In this document: positions 8,138 through 16,556 of the stretch, piece by piece
Position numbering within the stretch: position 1 is the first letter of the stretch
Layout of the letters: each line of letters opens with the position of its first letter
Origin: an uncultured Maribacter sp.
Lineage (GTDB): Bacteria > Bacteroidota > Bacteroidia > Flavobacteriales > Flavobacteriaceae
Assembly: GCA_947504045.1 (NCBI GenBank)
Contig: CANNFY010000007.1
Location: 1 to 64,000, forward strand
DNA: 64,000 bases
Direction of reading: 5' to 3'
Notes under the pieces: model-generated
What the model saw: the letters and a program-made list of their open reading frames with translations, nothing else
The model's database searches: none
What the model was told of the DNA's origin: nothing
Program-made: the position numbers and the translations under genes

Positions 8138-8647
8138 ATGAAAACCATTTTAAAGCACACACTATTACTTTCTACATTTTTGTTGTTTGCATTTACTACT
8201 GTACATAAATATTACATAAGCGTATCTAATGTTAGCTATTCGCAAAAAGACCAATCTATTCAGGTTATAAGTAGAGTTTTTATTGATGATATAGAAATGC
8301 TTTTAAAAGAACGGTATGCTATAGAAGCTAATTTAGGTACCGAGCAAGAATCTAAAATGGCAAATGATTATCTAGAAAAGTATTTTAAATCAAAATTTAC
8401 AATACAAGTAAATGGAGAAAATAAATCCTATAATTTTTTAGGAAAAAAATATGAAGACGATTTAGTCTTGTTCTACCTAGAAGCTCCAAATGTGGAAGAA
8501 TCGCACATAAAAACAATAACGGTACAGAATAAAGTTTTGGTAGATTTATACGAAGATCAACAAAATATAATACACGTTAAATTTAAAGACAAGAGGAAAA
8601 CACTAATCCTTACCCGAGAAAGTGATAAAGGAATGTTAAAATTTTAA
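8138..8647 (+). CDS. DUF6702-type secreted protein
   Basis: 169 residues. A hydrophobic N-terminus (LLLSTFLLFAFTTV) gives a signal peptide or anchor. The rest is a beta-rich domain: HKYYISVSNVSYSQKDQSIQ, split as HKYYISVS and YSQKDQSIQ, then VISRVFIDDIEMLLKERY, a conserved-looking YLEKYF-KFTIQVNG, and a C-terminus NIIHVKFKDKRKTLILTRE. This matches the small Bacteroidota family often annotated DUF6702 and found next to M1 peptidases, as here (63 bp before the M1 gene). No catalytic motif is visible. The envelope location is well supported; the function is unknown. Confidence 0.75.
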   Translation: MKTILKHTLLLSTFLLFAFTTVHKYYISVSNVSYSQKDQSIQVISRVFIDDIEMLLKERYAIEANLGTEQESKMANDYLEKYFKSKFTIQVNGENKSYNFLGKKYEDDLVLFYLEAPNVEESHIKTITVQNKVLVDLYEDQQNIIHVKFKDKRKTLILTRESDKGMLKF

Positions 8648-8710
8648 CATTCTCTAAGAAATAGTTTAAAAAAACTTTAATTTTCAGCGACTAAAAAAAT
8701 AAAATAACAC

Positions 8711-11017
8711 ATGACTAAAATTAAGTATTGCTTTGCAACGCTACTTTTCTTGTTTGCTACAGTAGGTTTTGCACAAGAAACAGAAAGTAAAGAACGAGAA
8801 CCTGGACACACAAACCAGAATAAGTTTAAACAATTATACGAAGAGTTTTCTACGCCAAATACGTATAGATCCGCATCTGGAGCACCAGGCCCAGATTATT
8901 ACCAGCAGCAAGCAAATTATGTAATGAATATTACTTTAGATGATGCTAATGCTAAAATTTACGGAGAAGAAACAATTACCTATATAAACAATTCTCCAGA
9001 TAATTTAGAGTACTTATGGGTGCAGTTAGATCAAAATGTAAGAGCTAAAGATTCTAAGTCACCATTACGTAATGGTGGAGGTGTTCCATTAGCAGAACAA
9101 CCAGGTGCCTTTGCTAGTAAATATTTAACAGATCCTTTTGATGGTGGTTTTAATATAGAATATGTAAAAGATGCTTCAGGCAAAGCATTATCGTATACTA
9201 TTAACCAAACCATGATGCGTATAAATATACCAACACCTTTAAAAAGTAAAGATCAAGTAAAGTTTTCTATTAAGTGGAATTATAACATACCAGACCATAC
9301 TATTAATAGAGCACGTTCTGGTTATGAGTATTTTGCTAAAGACGATAATAGAGCGTATGTAATTGCACAGTTTTTTCCAAGAATGGCAGTGTATAATGAT
9401 GTAGAAGGATGGCAAAATCATCAATTTTGGGGTAGTGGAGAATTTGCATTACCATTTGGAGATTATGAAGTAAATATAACAGTACCTGCAGATCACGTAT
9501 TAGATGCAACAGGAACTCTTCAAAATAGAAAAGAGATATTTTCTAAAGAAATGATGAGACGTTATGAAAAAGCAAAAAAATCGTATGACAAACCTGTAAT
9601 TATTGTTACTCAAGAAGAGGCGGAAGCTGCAGAAAAAACAAAATCTACAGCAACAAAAACATGGAAATTTAAAGCAAAAAATGTGCGTGATTATGGTTTT
9701 GCAACCTCTCGTAAGTTTATTTGGGATATGCAGGCTGTAAAAATTGGCAGTAAAGATGTAATGGCGGTTTCTATGTATCCTAAAGAAGGAAATCCGTTGT
9801 GGGAAGAATATTCTACTAAAGCAGTTGCCCATGCATTACAATCTTACTCAGAACACTCTTTAGAATACCCTTATCCAAAAGCAATTTCTGTACATGCTAG
9901 AAGACAAGGAATGGAATATCCAATGATTTGTTGGAATTATGGAAGACCTAATGAAGATGGTACCTACCCAGATAGAGTAAAATACGGAATGATAAGTGTA
10001 ATTATACATGAAGTAGGACACAACTTTTTTCCTATGATTGTAAATTCTGATGAACGCCAATGGGGATGGATGGATGAAGGATTAGATACATTTTTACAAT
10101 ATGTAGCTGAGCAAGAGTTTGGAGAAAAATACCCAGAAGCTATAGCTCCTAATAAAAAATACCCTTCTAAAAGAGGAGAGCCTTCTAAAGTTGTACCATA
10201 TATGAGTGGAGATCAAAGTAATATTGCTCCAATAATGAGTAACCCAGAAAATGTGTATCAATTAGGGCCTAACGCATATGGTAAACCAGCAACGGCATTA
10301 AATATTCTTCGTGAGACTGTAATGGGAAGAGAGCTTTTTGATCATGCTTTTAAAACATACTCAGAAAGATGGAAATTTAAACACCCAACACCAGAAGATT
10401 TTTTTAGAACTATGGAAGATGCATCTGCAGTAGATTTAGATTGGTACTGGAGAGGATGGTTTTATACTACAGACTATGTAGATATTGGAATAAAAGGAAT
10501 TAAAAAATATTACGTAAGTAACAAGCCAAATAAGCAAATGCAAGAATATATGGCAGCTCGTAATATTAGCGAAGCAGACTTACCTCCTTTAGTATATTTA
10601 GCAGATGAAGAAGACGAAGGTTTTGATGCCACTTTAAAAGGAAAAGCACCAACAGAAAGTTCTAAAAGTTTAAAAGAATTTATGATGGATAATATGACTG
10701 CAACAGAAAGAGCTGCGGTTAAAGAACCTAAATATTTTTACGAAGTTATTTTTGACAAGCCAGGTGGTATACCAATGCCTTTAATAGTGGAGTATACCTA
10801 TGCAGACGGTAGTGTAAAAAACATTACATACCCGCCAGAAATATGGAGAAAAAATGATAAAGAAGTAAAATTGGTTATTTCATCTATGTTAGAACTTAAA
10901 GGTATTGTAGTAGATCCTAAGCTAGAAACTGCAGATATAGATACAAGCAATAATACTTGGCCTAAAAAAGAAGAAAATTCAGAGTTTGATAATTTTAAGA
11001 ATAAGACAAAAGATTAA
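8711..11017 (+). CDS. M1 family aminopeptidase (gluzincin metallopeptidase), secreted
   Basis: 768 residues. A signal peptide ends at VGFAQ. An N-terminal beta domain (YVMNITLDDANAKIYGEE, LWVQLDQN) leads to the thermolysin-like catalytic domain with the zinc site HEVGH near residue 433, followed after exactly 18 residues by the third ligand Glu in GWMDEG, the HExxH-x18-E pattern of the M1 clan. The upstream exopeptidase motif is not the classic GAMEN; ARRQGMEYPMICWN stands in its place, with the Glu kept. Expected to release N-terminal residues from peptides in the periplasm or at the surface. It closes the plus-strand cluster that begins at 6582 and is followed by a strong terminator. Confidence 0.93.
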   Translation: MTKIKYCFATLLFLFATVGFAQETESKEREPGHTNQNKFKQLYEEFSTPNTYRSASGAPGPDYYQQQANYVMNITLDDANAKIYGEETITYINNSPDNLEYLWVQLDQNVRAKDSKSPLRNGGGVPLAEQPGAFASKYLTDPFDGGFNIEYVKDASGKALSYTINQTMMRINIPTPLKSKDQVKFSIKWNYNIPDHTINRARSGYEYFAKDDNRAYVIAQFFPRMAVYNDVEGWQNHQFWGSGEFALPFGDYEVNITVPADHVLDATGTLQNRKEIFSKEMMRRYEKAKKSYDKPVIIVTQEEAEAAEKTKSTATKTWKFKAKNVRDYGFATSRKFIWDMQAVKIGSKDVMAVSMYPKEGNPLWEEYSTKAVAHALQSYSEHSLEYPYPKAISVHARRQGMEYPMICWNYGRPNEDGTYPDRVKYGMISVIIHEVGHNFFPMIVNSDERQWGWMDEGLDTFLQYVAEQEFGEKYPEAIAPNKKYPSKRGEPSKVVPYMSGDQSNIAPIMSNPENVYQLGPNAYGKPATALNILRETVMGRELFDHAFKTYSERWKFKHPTPEDFFRTMEDASAVDLDWYWRGWFYTTDYVDIGIKGIKKYYVSNKPNKQMQEYMAARNISEADLPPLVYLADEEDEGFDATLKGKAPTESSKSLKEFMMDNMTATERAAVKEPKYFYEVIFDKPGGIPMPLIVEYTYADGSVKNITYPPEIWRKNDKEVKLVISSMLELKGIVVDPKLETADIDTSNNTWPKKEENSEFDNFKNKTKD

Positions 11018-11032
11018 TCTAAAATTACTACT

Positions 11033-11067
11033 AAAAAAAGCCCTGTTAATCACAGGGCTTTTTTTTA
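11033..11067 (+). terminator. Rho-independent terminator after the M1 peptidase gene
   Basis: Stem agccctgt (11039-11046) pairs with acagggct (11052-11059) around loop taatc, with A-run before and a T-run after. It separates the peptidase cluster from tatA. Confidence 0.9.
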
Positions 11068-11087
11068 TGTAGCTTTGTAAACTTTAC

Positions 11088-11095
11088 TATATTTG
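11088..11095 (+). promoter_or_regulatory. TATATTTG element immediately before tatA
   Basis: Matches TAnnTTTG but ends only 4 nt before the ATG at 11100, which would give a nearly leaderless transcript. Lacks a -33 TTG at normal spacing. Recorded as a weak candidate. Confidence 0.25.
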
Positions 11096-11099
11096 TTCT

Positions 11100-11381
11100 A
11101 TGCTAGCATTACATTTTTTATTTATTAGTGGCGCCGAAATTTTTTTCATTCTATTTATTGTAGTAATGGTATTTGGGGCAGATAAAGTTCCTGGTATAGC
11201 AAAAGGACTAGGAAAAGGTATGCGTCAGTTAAGAGATGCTACAGACGATATTAAAAGAGAAATTAAAAATAGCGCAGATAAGCAAGGCATAGATACCAGT
11301 TTTACCGAGGATATTAAAAAAGAAATAGACGAGGTAAAGAAAAATGTAAGTGACGTTACGGGTACTATTAAAAGGCAATAG
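11100..11381 (+). CDS. tatA: Twin-arginine translocase subunit TatA/E
   Basis: 93 residues, normal for the family. One N-terminal membrane helix (residues about 9-26, ISGAEIFFILFIVVMVFG) is followed by the hinge and the amphipathic helix DKVPGIAKGLGKGMRQLRDA with the conserved FG-(x)-K-P-like turn (FGADKVP). The tail is charged. TatA assembles with TatC to move folded proteins across the inner membrane; tatC is not in this window. The PAP2 phosphatase gene starts 5 bp after the stop, so the two are probably cotranscribed. Confidence 0.93.
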   Translation: MLALHFLFISGAEIFFILFIVVMVFGADKVPGIAKGLGKGMRQLRDATDDIKREIKNSADKQGIDTSFTEDIKKEIDEVKKNVSDVTGTIKRQ

Positions 11382-11386
11382 GTTGT

Positions 11387-11959
11387 ATGTTAGAGCAACT
11401 AATACAATGGGATCAAGAAATTCTTATCTACCTTAATAACCTAGGTTCTACTCCTTTCGATTTTTTTTGGATTACCGTTACCACCATAACAAATTGGATA
11501 CCTGTATTTATTCTTTTTTTTATAATAATAGTTGTAAAATACCCTAAAAAAGAAGCTGTATTTGTTGTTCTAACAGTAGTGTTGTTAGCAGTTTTTATTA
11601 CACAATTTACAGATGTTGTTAAACACGCTATACAAAGGTTACGCCCCAATAATGCACCAGAAGTTAAAGAATATATTAGAATATTAAAAAACCCAAGTAG
11701 TTATAGTTTTTTTTCTGGTCATTCCTCTAGTTCTTCATCAATAGCAACCTTATTATATTTATTCTTAAGAAAAAGATGTAAAGGTGCTCTGTTATTTTTT
11801 ATTTGGCCATTACTTTTTGCGTATAGTAGAATATATGTAGGTGTACATTACCCTTTAGATATTATAGTAGGAGCAATAGTCGGAGTTTTAAGTGCTATTA
11901 TATTTTATTTTACATATAAAAAAGTTATAGCACCCTACTTAAGGTTAAACCATCTCTAA
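11387..11959 (+). CDS. PAP2-family membrane phosphatase
   Basis: 190 residues with about five membrane helices. The three parts of the lipid-phosphatase signature are present: K79xxxxxxR86P87 (KHAIQRLRP), S110GH112 and S147RxxxxxH154xxxD158 (SRIYVGVHYPLD). Members dephosphorylate lipid pyrophosphates or phosphates such as undecaprenyl pyrophosphate, phosphatidic acid or lipid A; which one cannot be told here. It lies 5 bp after tatA. Its last 35 nt overlap the 3' end of the convergent O-methyltransferase gene. Confidence 0.9.
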   Translation: MLEQLIQWDQEILIYLNNLGSTPFDFFWITVTTITNWIPVFILFFIIIVVKYPKKEAVFVVLTVVLLAVFITQFTDVVKHAIQRLRPNNAPEVKEYIRILKNPSSYSFFSGHSSSSSSIATLLYLFLRKRCKGALLFFIWPLLFAYSRIYVGVHYPLDIIVGAIVGVLSAIIFYFTYKKVIAPYLRLNHL

Positions 11960-12566
11960 TAGGTAAAAGCACTGTTTCTACTCTAGGGTCTTCTTTTAAT
12001 TGTGTATTAAAATCTAACAATATTTTTGTAGCCTTATCTTTTGGGTCTAATGGCTCTACAACTTTACCAGACCATAAAACATTGTCTGTTAAAATAACGC
12101 TTCCTGGTCTTGTTTTTTTTAAAGTAGCTTCAAAATATTTAGGGTAATCTGTTTTTTTTGCATCAATAAAAACCAAGTCAAAAACTATATCTAAATTAGG
12201 AATAACCTCTAGCGCATTTCCTATGTGTTGTGTAATTTTAGCACCATAATCACTTTCATTAAAATACCTGCGTTGCATTTCTTCTAGTTCGTCATTAATT
12301 TCTATAGTATGTAAACTTCCATTTTTTGGTAGCCCTTCAGCTAGGCATAATGCAGAGTAGCCTGTGTAAGTACCAATTTCTAGAATATTTTTTGGAGAAA
12401 TTATTTTAGAAAGCATGCTAAGAACTCTACCTTGAAAATGCCCAGTAATCATTCTGGGTTGAATAACTTTTAAATGCGTTTCTCTAGTAAGCTTTTGTAA
12501 AATTTTTGGCTCGTTTTCAGAGTTATTTTTTATGTATTCTTCTAATAAAGGTGATAAAAAATGCAT
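11925..12566 (-). CDS. O-methyltransferase, class I SAM-dependent (COMT-like)
   Basis: 213 residues. SAM motif I is LEIGTYTGYSALCLAEGLP (about residues 61-79); HTIEIND follows for ribose binding, then DLVFIDAKKTDYPKYFE and the metal-site region ILTDNVLWSGKV. This is the cation-dependent catechol O-methyltransferase-like family (PF01596) typical of flavobacteria. It is divergent from kynureninase, but no link in substrate is proven. The 3' end overlaps the PAP2 gene by 35 nt. Confidence 0.9.
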   Translation of the reverse strand: MHFLSPLLEEYIKNNSENEPKILQKLTRETHLKVIQPRMITGHFQGRVLSMLSKIISPKNILEIGTYTGYSALCLAEGLPKNGSLHTIEINDELEEMQRRYFNESDYGAKITQHIGNALEVIPNLDIVFDLVFIDAKKTDYPKYFEATLKKTRPGSVILTDNVLWSGKVVEPLDPKDKATKILLDFNTQLKEDPRVETVLLPIRDGLTLSRVL

Positions 12567-12579
12567 ACGTACTTTTTTA

Positions 12580-12587
12580 CAAAAATA
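12580..12587 (-). promoter_or_regulatory. Candidate -7 element for the O-methyltransferase gene
   Basis: On the minus strand the sequence reads TATTTTTG, 14 nt before the ATG at 12566. No TTG is seen at the usual -33 spacing. Confidence 0.35.
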
Positions 12588-12697
12588 TGTATTTAGGATA
12601 AGATATATAATAGAGTTATATTTAATTAAATAGAGTGCTATTATTTAAAAAAGATACAGAACTTTAATTGGGGTTTAAATTATCTTTTTTGATGTTG

Positions 12698-12705
12698 TAT
12701 TTTTG
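12698..12705 (+). promoter_or_regulatory. Candidate -7 element for kynU
   Basis: TATTTTTG, 15 nt before the ATG at 12720. The nearest upstream TTG (12668-12670) lies 27 nt away, longer than the usual spacer. The same -7 box at nearly the same distance precedes kmo. Confidence 0.4.
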
Positions 12706-12719
12706 AATAAAACACGGCA

Positions 12720-13991
12720 ATGAAGTTTCAGAACACATTACAATTTGCAAAGCAATTAGATAAAGAAGATACTTTACAGAATTATCAGCAAGAATTTCAT
12801 TTTCCAGAAATTAAAGGAAAAAAAAGTATTTACTTATGTGGAAATTCTTTAGGATTACAACCAAAACAAACTAAGAACTATGTTAATAATGTAGTGCAAG
12901 ATTGGGCATCACTTGCGGTAGAAGGTCATTTTTATGCAGAAAAGCCTTGGTGGGATTACCATGAGCGTTTAGCAGAGCCCCTAGCAAAAATTGTAGGCGC
13001 TAAAACAAAAGAAGTTTCTGTAATGAATACCCTAACGGTAAACCTACATTTACTTATGGTTTCTTTTTATACCCCTACAAAAAAACGCTATAAAATTATT
13101 TGCGAAGAAAAAGCATTTCCGTCAGATCAGTATATGTTGCAGAGTCAAGCCCGTTTTCACGGTTTTGATGTAGAAGATACGTTAGTAGAAGTAAAGAAAA
13201 GAAAAGGAGAACATTTTTGGAGAACTGAAGATATTGTTGCTAAAATAAAAGAAGTAGGAGAGGAGCTAGCTCTTGTTTTAATTGGTGGGGTTAATTATTA
13301 TAATGGGCAAGTTTTTAATATAAAAGAAATTACCAAAGCAGGTAAAAGTGTTGGGGCTAAAGTAGGGTGGGATTTAGCACATGCAGCAGGTAATGTAGAG
13401 TTAGAATTGCATAATTGGGATGTAGATTTTGCAGCTTGGTGTAGCTATAAGTACATGAATAGTGGTCCTGGAAATGCTTCCGGAATTTTTATACATGAAA
13501 AGCATTTAAACAATCCTAATATTCCAAGATTTGAAGGATGGTGGGGAACAAAAAAGGAAACTCGTTTTCTTATGAAATCTGAGTTTGAGCCTATGGAAAA
13601 TGCAGACGCTTGGCAGTTAAGCAATCCGCCAGTATTATCAGTAGCGCCTTATTTAGCTTCTTTAGAGCAATTTAATGCTGTAGGAATGAAACAAATAGTT
13701 AAAAAGAGAAACTTAATTGTTGCGTATCTAGAGTTTGTTTTACAGCAAATAGATAGCGAAGTAGCCAATAGTACTTTTGAAATTATAACACCAGAAGATA
13801 GAGGTACACAACTTTCGGTATTATTACACGGGCAAGGTAAAGCGTTGTTTAATTACTTAATGGAAAACGGTGTAATACTAGATTGGAGAGAACCTAATGT
13901 AATACGCGTAGCACCAGCTCCTTTATATTGTTCTTTTGAAGATGTTTTTTCTTTTGGGCAAATACTAAAAGAAGGAATTTTAAGCCTTTAA
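12720..13991 (+). CDS. kynU: Kynureninase
   Basis: 423 residues, full length. A PLP-dependent fold-type I enzyme that cleaves kynurenine or 3-hydroxykynurenine to (3-hydroxy)anthranilate and alanine. Visible landmarks are YLCGNSLGLQPK at the N-terminus, the WGDLAH-like GWDLAHAAGNVEL with the PLP-ring Asp, and the Schiff-base lysine in WCSYKYMNSGPG near residue 244. C-terminal DWREPNVIRVAPAPLYCS is also typical. Its pathway partner kmo is 6.3 kb downstream on the same strand. Together they would run from kynurenine to 3-hydroxyanthranilate, used for quinolinate/NAD synthesis or degradation. Other steps of the pathway are not in this window. Confidence 0.96.
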   Translation: MKFQNTLQFAKQLDKEDTLQNYQQEFHFPEIKGKKSIYLCGNSLGLQPKQTKNYVNNVVQDWASLAVEGHFYAEKPWWDYHERLAEPLAKIVGAKTKEVSVMNTLTVNLHLLMVSFYTPTKKRYKIICEEKAFPSDQYMLQSQARFHGFDVEDTLVEVKKRKGEHFWRTEDIVAKIKEVGEELALVLIGGVNYYNGQVFNIKEITKAGKSVGAKVGWDLAHAAGNVELELHNWDVDFAAWCSYKYMNSGPGNASGIFIHEKHLNNPNIPRFEGWWGTKKETRFLMKSEFEPMENADAWQLSNPPVLSVAPYLASLEQFNAVGMKQIVKKRNLIVAYLEFVLQQIDSEVANSTFEIITPEDRGTQLSVLLHGQGKALFNYLMENGVILDWREPNVIRVAPAPLYCSFEDVFSFGQILKEGILSL

Positions 13992-14057
13992 GGAGAATAA
14001 AAAAATGCAATTATTAACCAAATAATATAAATAGTCTTATTAAAGATAAGTTTAGTT

Positions 14058-14065
14058 TATTTTTG
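14058..14065 (+). promoter_or_regulatory. Candidate -7 element for the ECF sigma gene
   Basis: TATTTTTG, 21 nt before the GTG at 14087. It places the transcript start near 14072 and so supports the GTG start. No clear -33 TTG. Confidence 0.35.
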
Positions 14066-14086
14066 TTTTGTAAAAACTAATTTATA

Positions 14087-14716
14087 GTGACTTTCCTACG
14101 AAAACTGTGTCTTATAATCATAAGTAGTCAATTTAATACAAAATTGGCCAAGAATGACCCGTATAAAGATGTTTCGGACGAGGAGCTTATTAAAAAAATA
14201 GTAAGTAAAAAAGACTCTATGTTGTTTGGGGTTTTGTATGATCGTTATGCTAAATTGGTATATAATAAGTGTTATGGTTTTGCAAAATCAGAAGATGAAG
14301 CAAACGATTTAACACAAGATGTTTTTTTAATGCTATTTGTAAAACTTGGCTCTTTTAAAGGAAAGTCAAAATTTTCAACGTGGTTATATTCTTTTACCTA
14401 TAATTTTTGTGTAAATTATGTAAACAGAGATAAAGGAAGAAAAATAAGCGATAAAGCAGGAACCATAGAGGATAATGAAGGAGAAATATCTATGGAGGTT
14501 ACAGACGAAAGTTTGTACGATTTACAAGTAGTAAAATTAAAAAAGGCGCTAGAAATAATTGCTCCAGAAGATAAATCTATCTTGCTATTAAAATACCAAG
14601 ACGGTGTATCAATAAAAGAATTAGAAGAATTATTAGAGTTAAGTAGTAGTGCTGTAAAAATGCGTCTTAAAAGAGCTAAAGCAAAAATTGTGGAAATCTA
14701 TAAAACATTACCATAG
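14087..14716 (+). CDS. ECF-type sigma-70 family RNA polymerase sigma factor
   Basis: 209 residues with a GTG start. After an unusual N-terminal extension (about 30 residues, FLRKLCLIIISSQFNTKLAK), region 2 is seen in LFGVLYDRYAKLVYNKCYGF, SEDEANDLTQDVFLMLF and FSTWLYSFTYNFCVNYV. Region 4 follows in IIAPEDKSILLLKYQDG, SIKELEELLELSSSAVKMRL and KRAKAKIVEIY. It directs RNA polymerase to a dedicated promoter set. The next ORF starts at the base after its stop codon, and an MscS channel gene follows. No classical membrane anti-sigma gene is adjacent. The start could instead lie further down, before DPYKDVSDEELI. Confidence 0.9.
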   Translation: MTFLRKLCLIIISSQFNTKLAKNDPYKDVSDEELIKKIVSKKDSMLFGVLYDRYAKLVYNKCYGFAKSEDEANDLTQDVFLMLFVKLGSFKGKSKFSTWLYSFTYNFCVNYVNRDKGRKISDKAGTIEDNEGEISMEVTDESLYDLQVVKLKKALEIIAPEDKSILLLKYQDGVSIKELEELLELSSSAVKMRLKRAKAKIVEIYKTLP

Positions 14717-14902
14717 ATGAAAGAACAGGATAATCCTTTTAAAAAAATACAAGGAGAGCTAAAAGAAGTACCTCCAGAATTACGAAAAAAAGTAATGACA
14801 GATGTTGCTAGGGCTAAGTTATTAATGGATTTAGCAACACTCTTTACAGGAAACTATTCTGCATTACTAGAAGGGCTTTTAAAAACAAACAACAAGAAAT
14901 AA
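14717..14902 (+). CDS. Small conserved-looking protein coupled to the sigma factor
   Basis: 61 residues. The ATG directly follows the TAG of the sigma gene, a sign of translational coupling. The sequence is charged and helical (NPFKKIQGELKEVPPELRKK, VMTDVARAKLLMDLATLF), without a membrane segment, signal peptide or cysteines. I do not recognise a named family. Position suggests a soluble partner or regulator of the sigma factor, which is inference only. MscS follows 21 bp later. Confidence 0.75.
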   Translation: MKEQDNPFKKIQGELKEVPPELRKKVMTDVARAKLLMDLATLFTGNYSALLEGLLKTNNKK

Positions 14903-14923
14903 AATACGCTTAAGAAACATAGT

Positions 14924-15745
14924 ATGGAAACTTTTGAAAATTTAATGTCAGACTCTTTAAGCTCTATTGTTAAAGATATAGTGTCTGCTTTACCAGGAAT
15001 AATAGGGGCAGTTATAGTTTTAATAATAGGTTGGATTTGTATTAAAATTGTAAAATTTATTTTAAAGAAAGTATTAAAACTTGCCAATATAGATAAGCTA
15101 TCAAAAAAAGTTAACGATGCTAAATTATTTGGAGACGATAGTAAAGTAGAAATAGATTTAGGTAAAGTAATACTGGGCTTTGTAAAAGGAATTTTACTTT
15201 TAGTTTTTACTATTGTAGCGGCAGATGTTTTAGGTTTAAGTGTAATTTCTATTGAAATAGCAAATCTGTTACATTACTTGCCAATACTTTTAAGTGCGGT
15301 AGTAATTTTTATGATAGGTATGTTTGCCGCAAAAATTATAAAAAAAGCAATTACCAGTTTATTTGATTCTATGGGCGTTGGTGGTTCTAAAATAATTAGT
15401 AGTATCATCTACTATATAATTTTAATTTTTGTTTTGGTAACTTCTTTAAACCAAGCAGGTATAGATACTACAATTGTTACAAGTAACTTTACTATTGTAT
15501 TAGGCGCTTTTTTACTTACAATAGCAATTGCATTAGGTTTAGGATCTAGAGAAGTAGTAGGAGATTTATTGCGCACTTTTTACAGTCGTAGAATTTATGA
15601 AATTGGAGATAAAATAAAATTTAAAGACATAGAAGGTACTGTAGAAGCAATAGACAACGTTTCTATGGTATTAAAAACAAAAAAAGGAAAAACGGTTGTT
15701 CCAATTCGAAAAGTAGTAGAAAGTACCGTAGAAGTAGAAGATTAA
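14924..15745 (+). CDS. MscS-family mechanosensitive ion channel
   Basis: 273 residues, close to E. coli MscS. It has three or more membrane helices: LPGIIGAVIVLIIGWICIKI (split here by its neighbours), the segment around VKGILLLVFTIVAADVLG, and LLSAVVIFMIGMFAAKII. The pore-lining helix has the Gly/Ala pattern of the family (ITIAIALGLGSREVVGDLL), then the beta domain DKIKFKDIEGTVEAIDNVSM and KTVVPIRKVVEST. It opens under membrane tension and lets solutes escape during osmotic downshock. Cotranscription with the upstream sigma factor is likely from spacing. Confidence 0.93.
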   Translation: METFENLMSDSLSSIVKDIVSALPGIIGAVIVLIIGWICIKIVKFILKKVLKLANIDKLSKKVNDAKLFGDDSKVEIDLGKVILGFVKGILLLVFTIVAADVLGLSVISIEIANLLHYLPILLSAVVIFMIGMFAAKIIKKAITSLFDSMGVGGSKIISSIIYYIILIFVLVTSLNQAGIDTTIVTSNFTIVLGAFLLTIAIALGLGSREVVGDLLRTFYSRRIYEIGDKIKFKDIEGTVEAIDNVSMVLKTKKGKTVVPIRKVVESTVEVED

Positions 15746-15847
15746 TTTACATTAGTATAGTATTCTAGAAAAAAACACGTTAAAGCTTTAGATATAAATA
15801 AACGTATACCAATACAAAAGGAACTATAAACTTCCCGATAAATTGAT

Positions 15848-15855
15848 TAATTTTG
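15848..15855 (+). promoter_or_regulatory. Candidate -7 element for clpP
   Basis: TAATTTTG fits TAnnTTTG and lies 22 nt before the ATG at 15878. No good -33 element seen. Confidence 0.35.
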
Positions 15856-15877
15856 TTGTGCATAAATTAAATAAAAC

Positions 15878-16426
15878 ATGAGTTCAAAAAAAGGAAAAAT
15901 ACAAGAGGCTATAGATCAAAAAATGTTAGAAGAACGCAAAGTATTCCTTTGGGGTATGGTAGATGATGATTCTGCAAAACATGTTATAGATAGGCTATTG
16001 TATTTAGATATGCAGAATAACGAAGAAATACAATTATATATTAATAGTCCTGGAGGTTATGTAACTTCTGGTTTTGCAATGTATGATACTATAAAATCTT
16101 TAAAAAGTCCAGTTTCTACTATTTGTACTGGATTAGCAGCTTCTATGGGATCTATATTACTATCTGTAGGTAAAAAAGGTAGACGTTTTATACAGCCACA
16201 TGCACAAGTAATGATACACCAACCAAGTGGTGGTGCAAGAGGGCAAGCGTCTAATATAGAAATACAAGCTAAAGAAATTATTAAAACGAAAGAGCTAAGT
16301 GCACGTATTTTAGCAGATAATTGTGGTCAAGATTTTGATAGAGTAATGAAAGATTTTGATAGAGATTATTGGATGGGTGCTGAAGAATCTATTGCCTATG
16401 GTATAGTAGATGGTATTCTAGAATAA
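15878..16426 (+). CDS. clpP: ATP-dependent Clp protease proteolytic subunit
   Basis: 182 residues, slightly shorter than E. coli mature ClpP and without a long propeptide. The catalytic triad is Ser89 (GLAASMGS), His114 (MIHQPSGG) and Asp163 (DRDYWMGAEE). The oxyanion segment INSPGGYVTSG is present. It forms the tetradecameric barrel that works with ClpX/ClpA-type unfoldases; none of these is nearby, and the gene stands alone between mscS and a terminator. Flavobacteria often have more than one clpP, so this may be the second copy. Confidence 0.94.
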   Translation: MSSKKGKIQEAIDQKMLEERKVFLWGMVDDDSAKHVIDRLLYLDMQNNEEIQLYINSPGGYVTSGFAMYDTIKSLKSPVSTICTGLAASMGSILLSVGKKGRRFIQPHAQVMIHQPSGGARGQASNIEIQAKEIIKTKELSARILADNCGQDFDRVMKDFDRDYWMGAEESIAYGIVDGILE

Positions 16427-16445
16427 GTAAAATATAATTAAATGT

Positions 16446-16480
16446 AAAAGGGTGTATTTATATAAATACACCCTTTTTTT
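16446..16480. terminator. Bidirectional terminator between clpP and the TPR gene
   Basis: Long stem gggtgtattt/aaatacaccc with loop atat, flanked by A-run and T-run, so it can serve clpP on the plus strand and the T9SS module on the minus strand. Confidence 0.88.
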
Positions 16481-16556
16481 GGTTGGTTAAATAATCTTGA
16501 TTAGAAAAAAACTCTAATACTATTTTTTAAAGAATTAGAATAAAAGAGGTTACCTT

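Noticed and set aside
11088-11099. Normal promoter for tatA
   Set aside because: The TATATTTG box is too close to the ATG and lacks a -33 box; kept only as a weak candidate.
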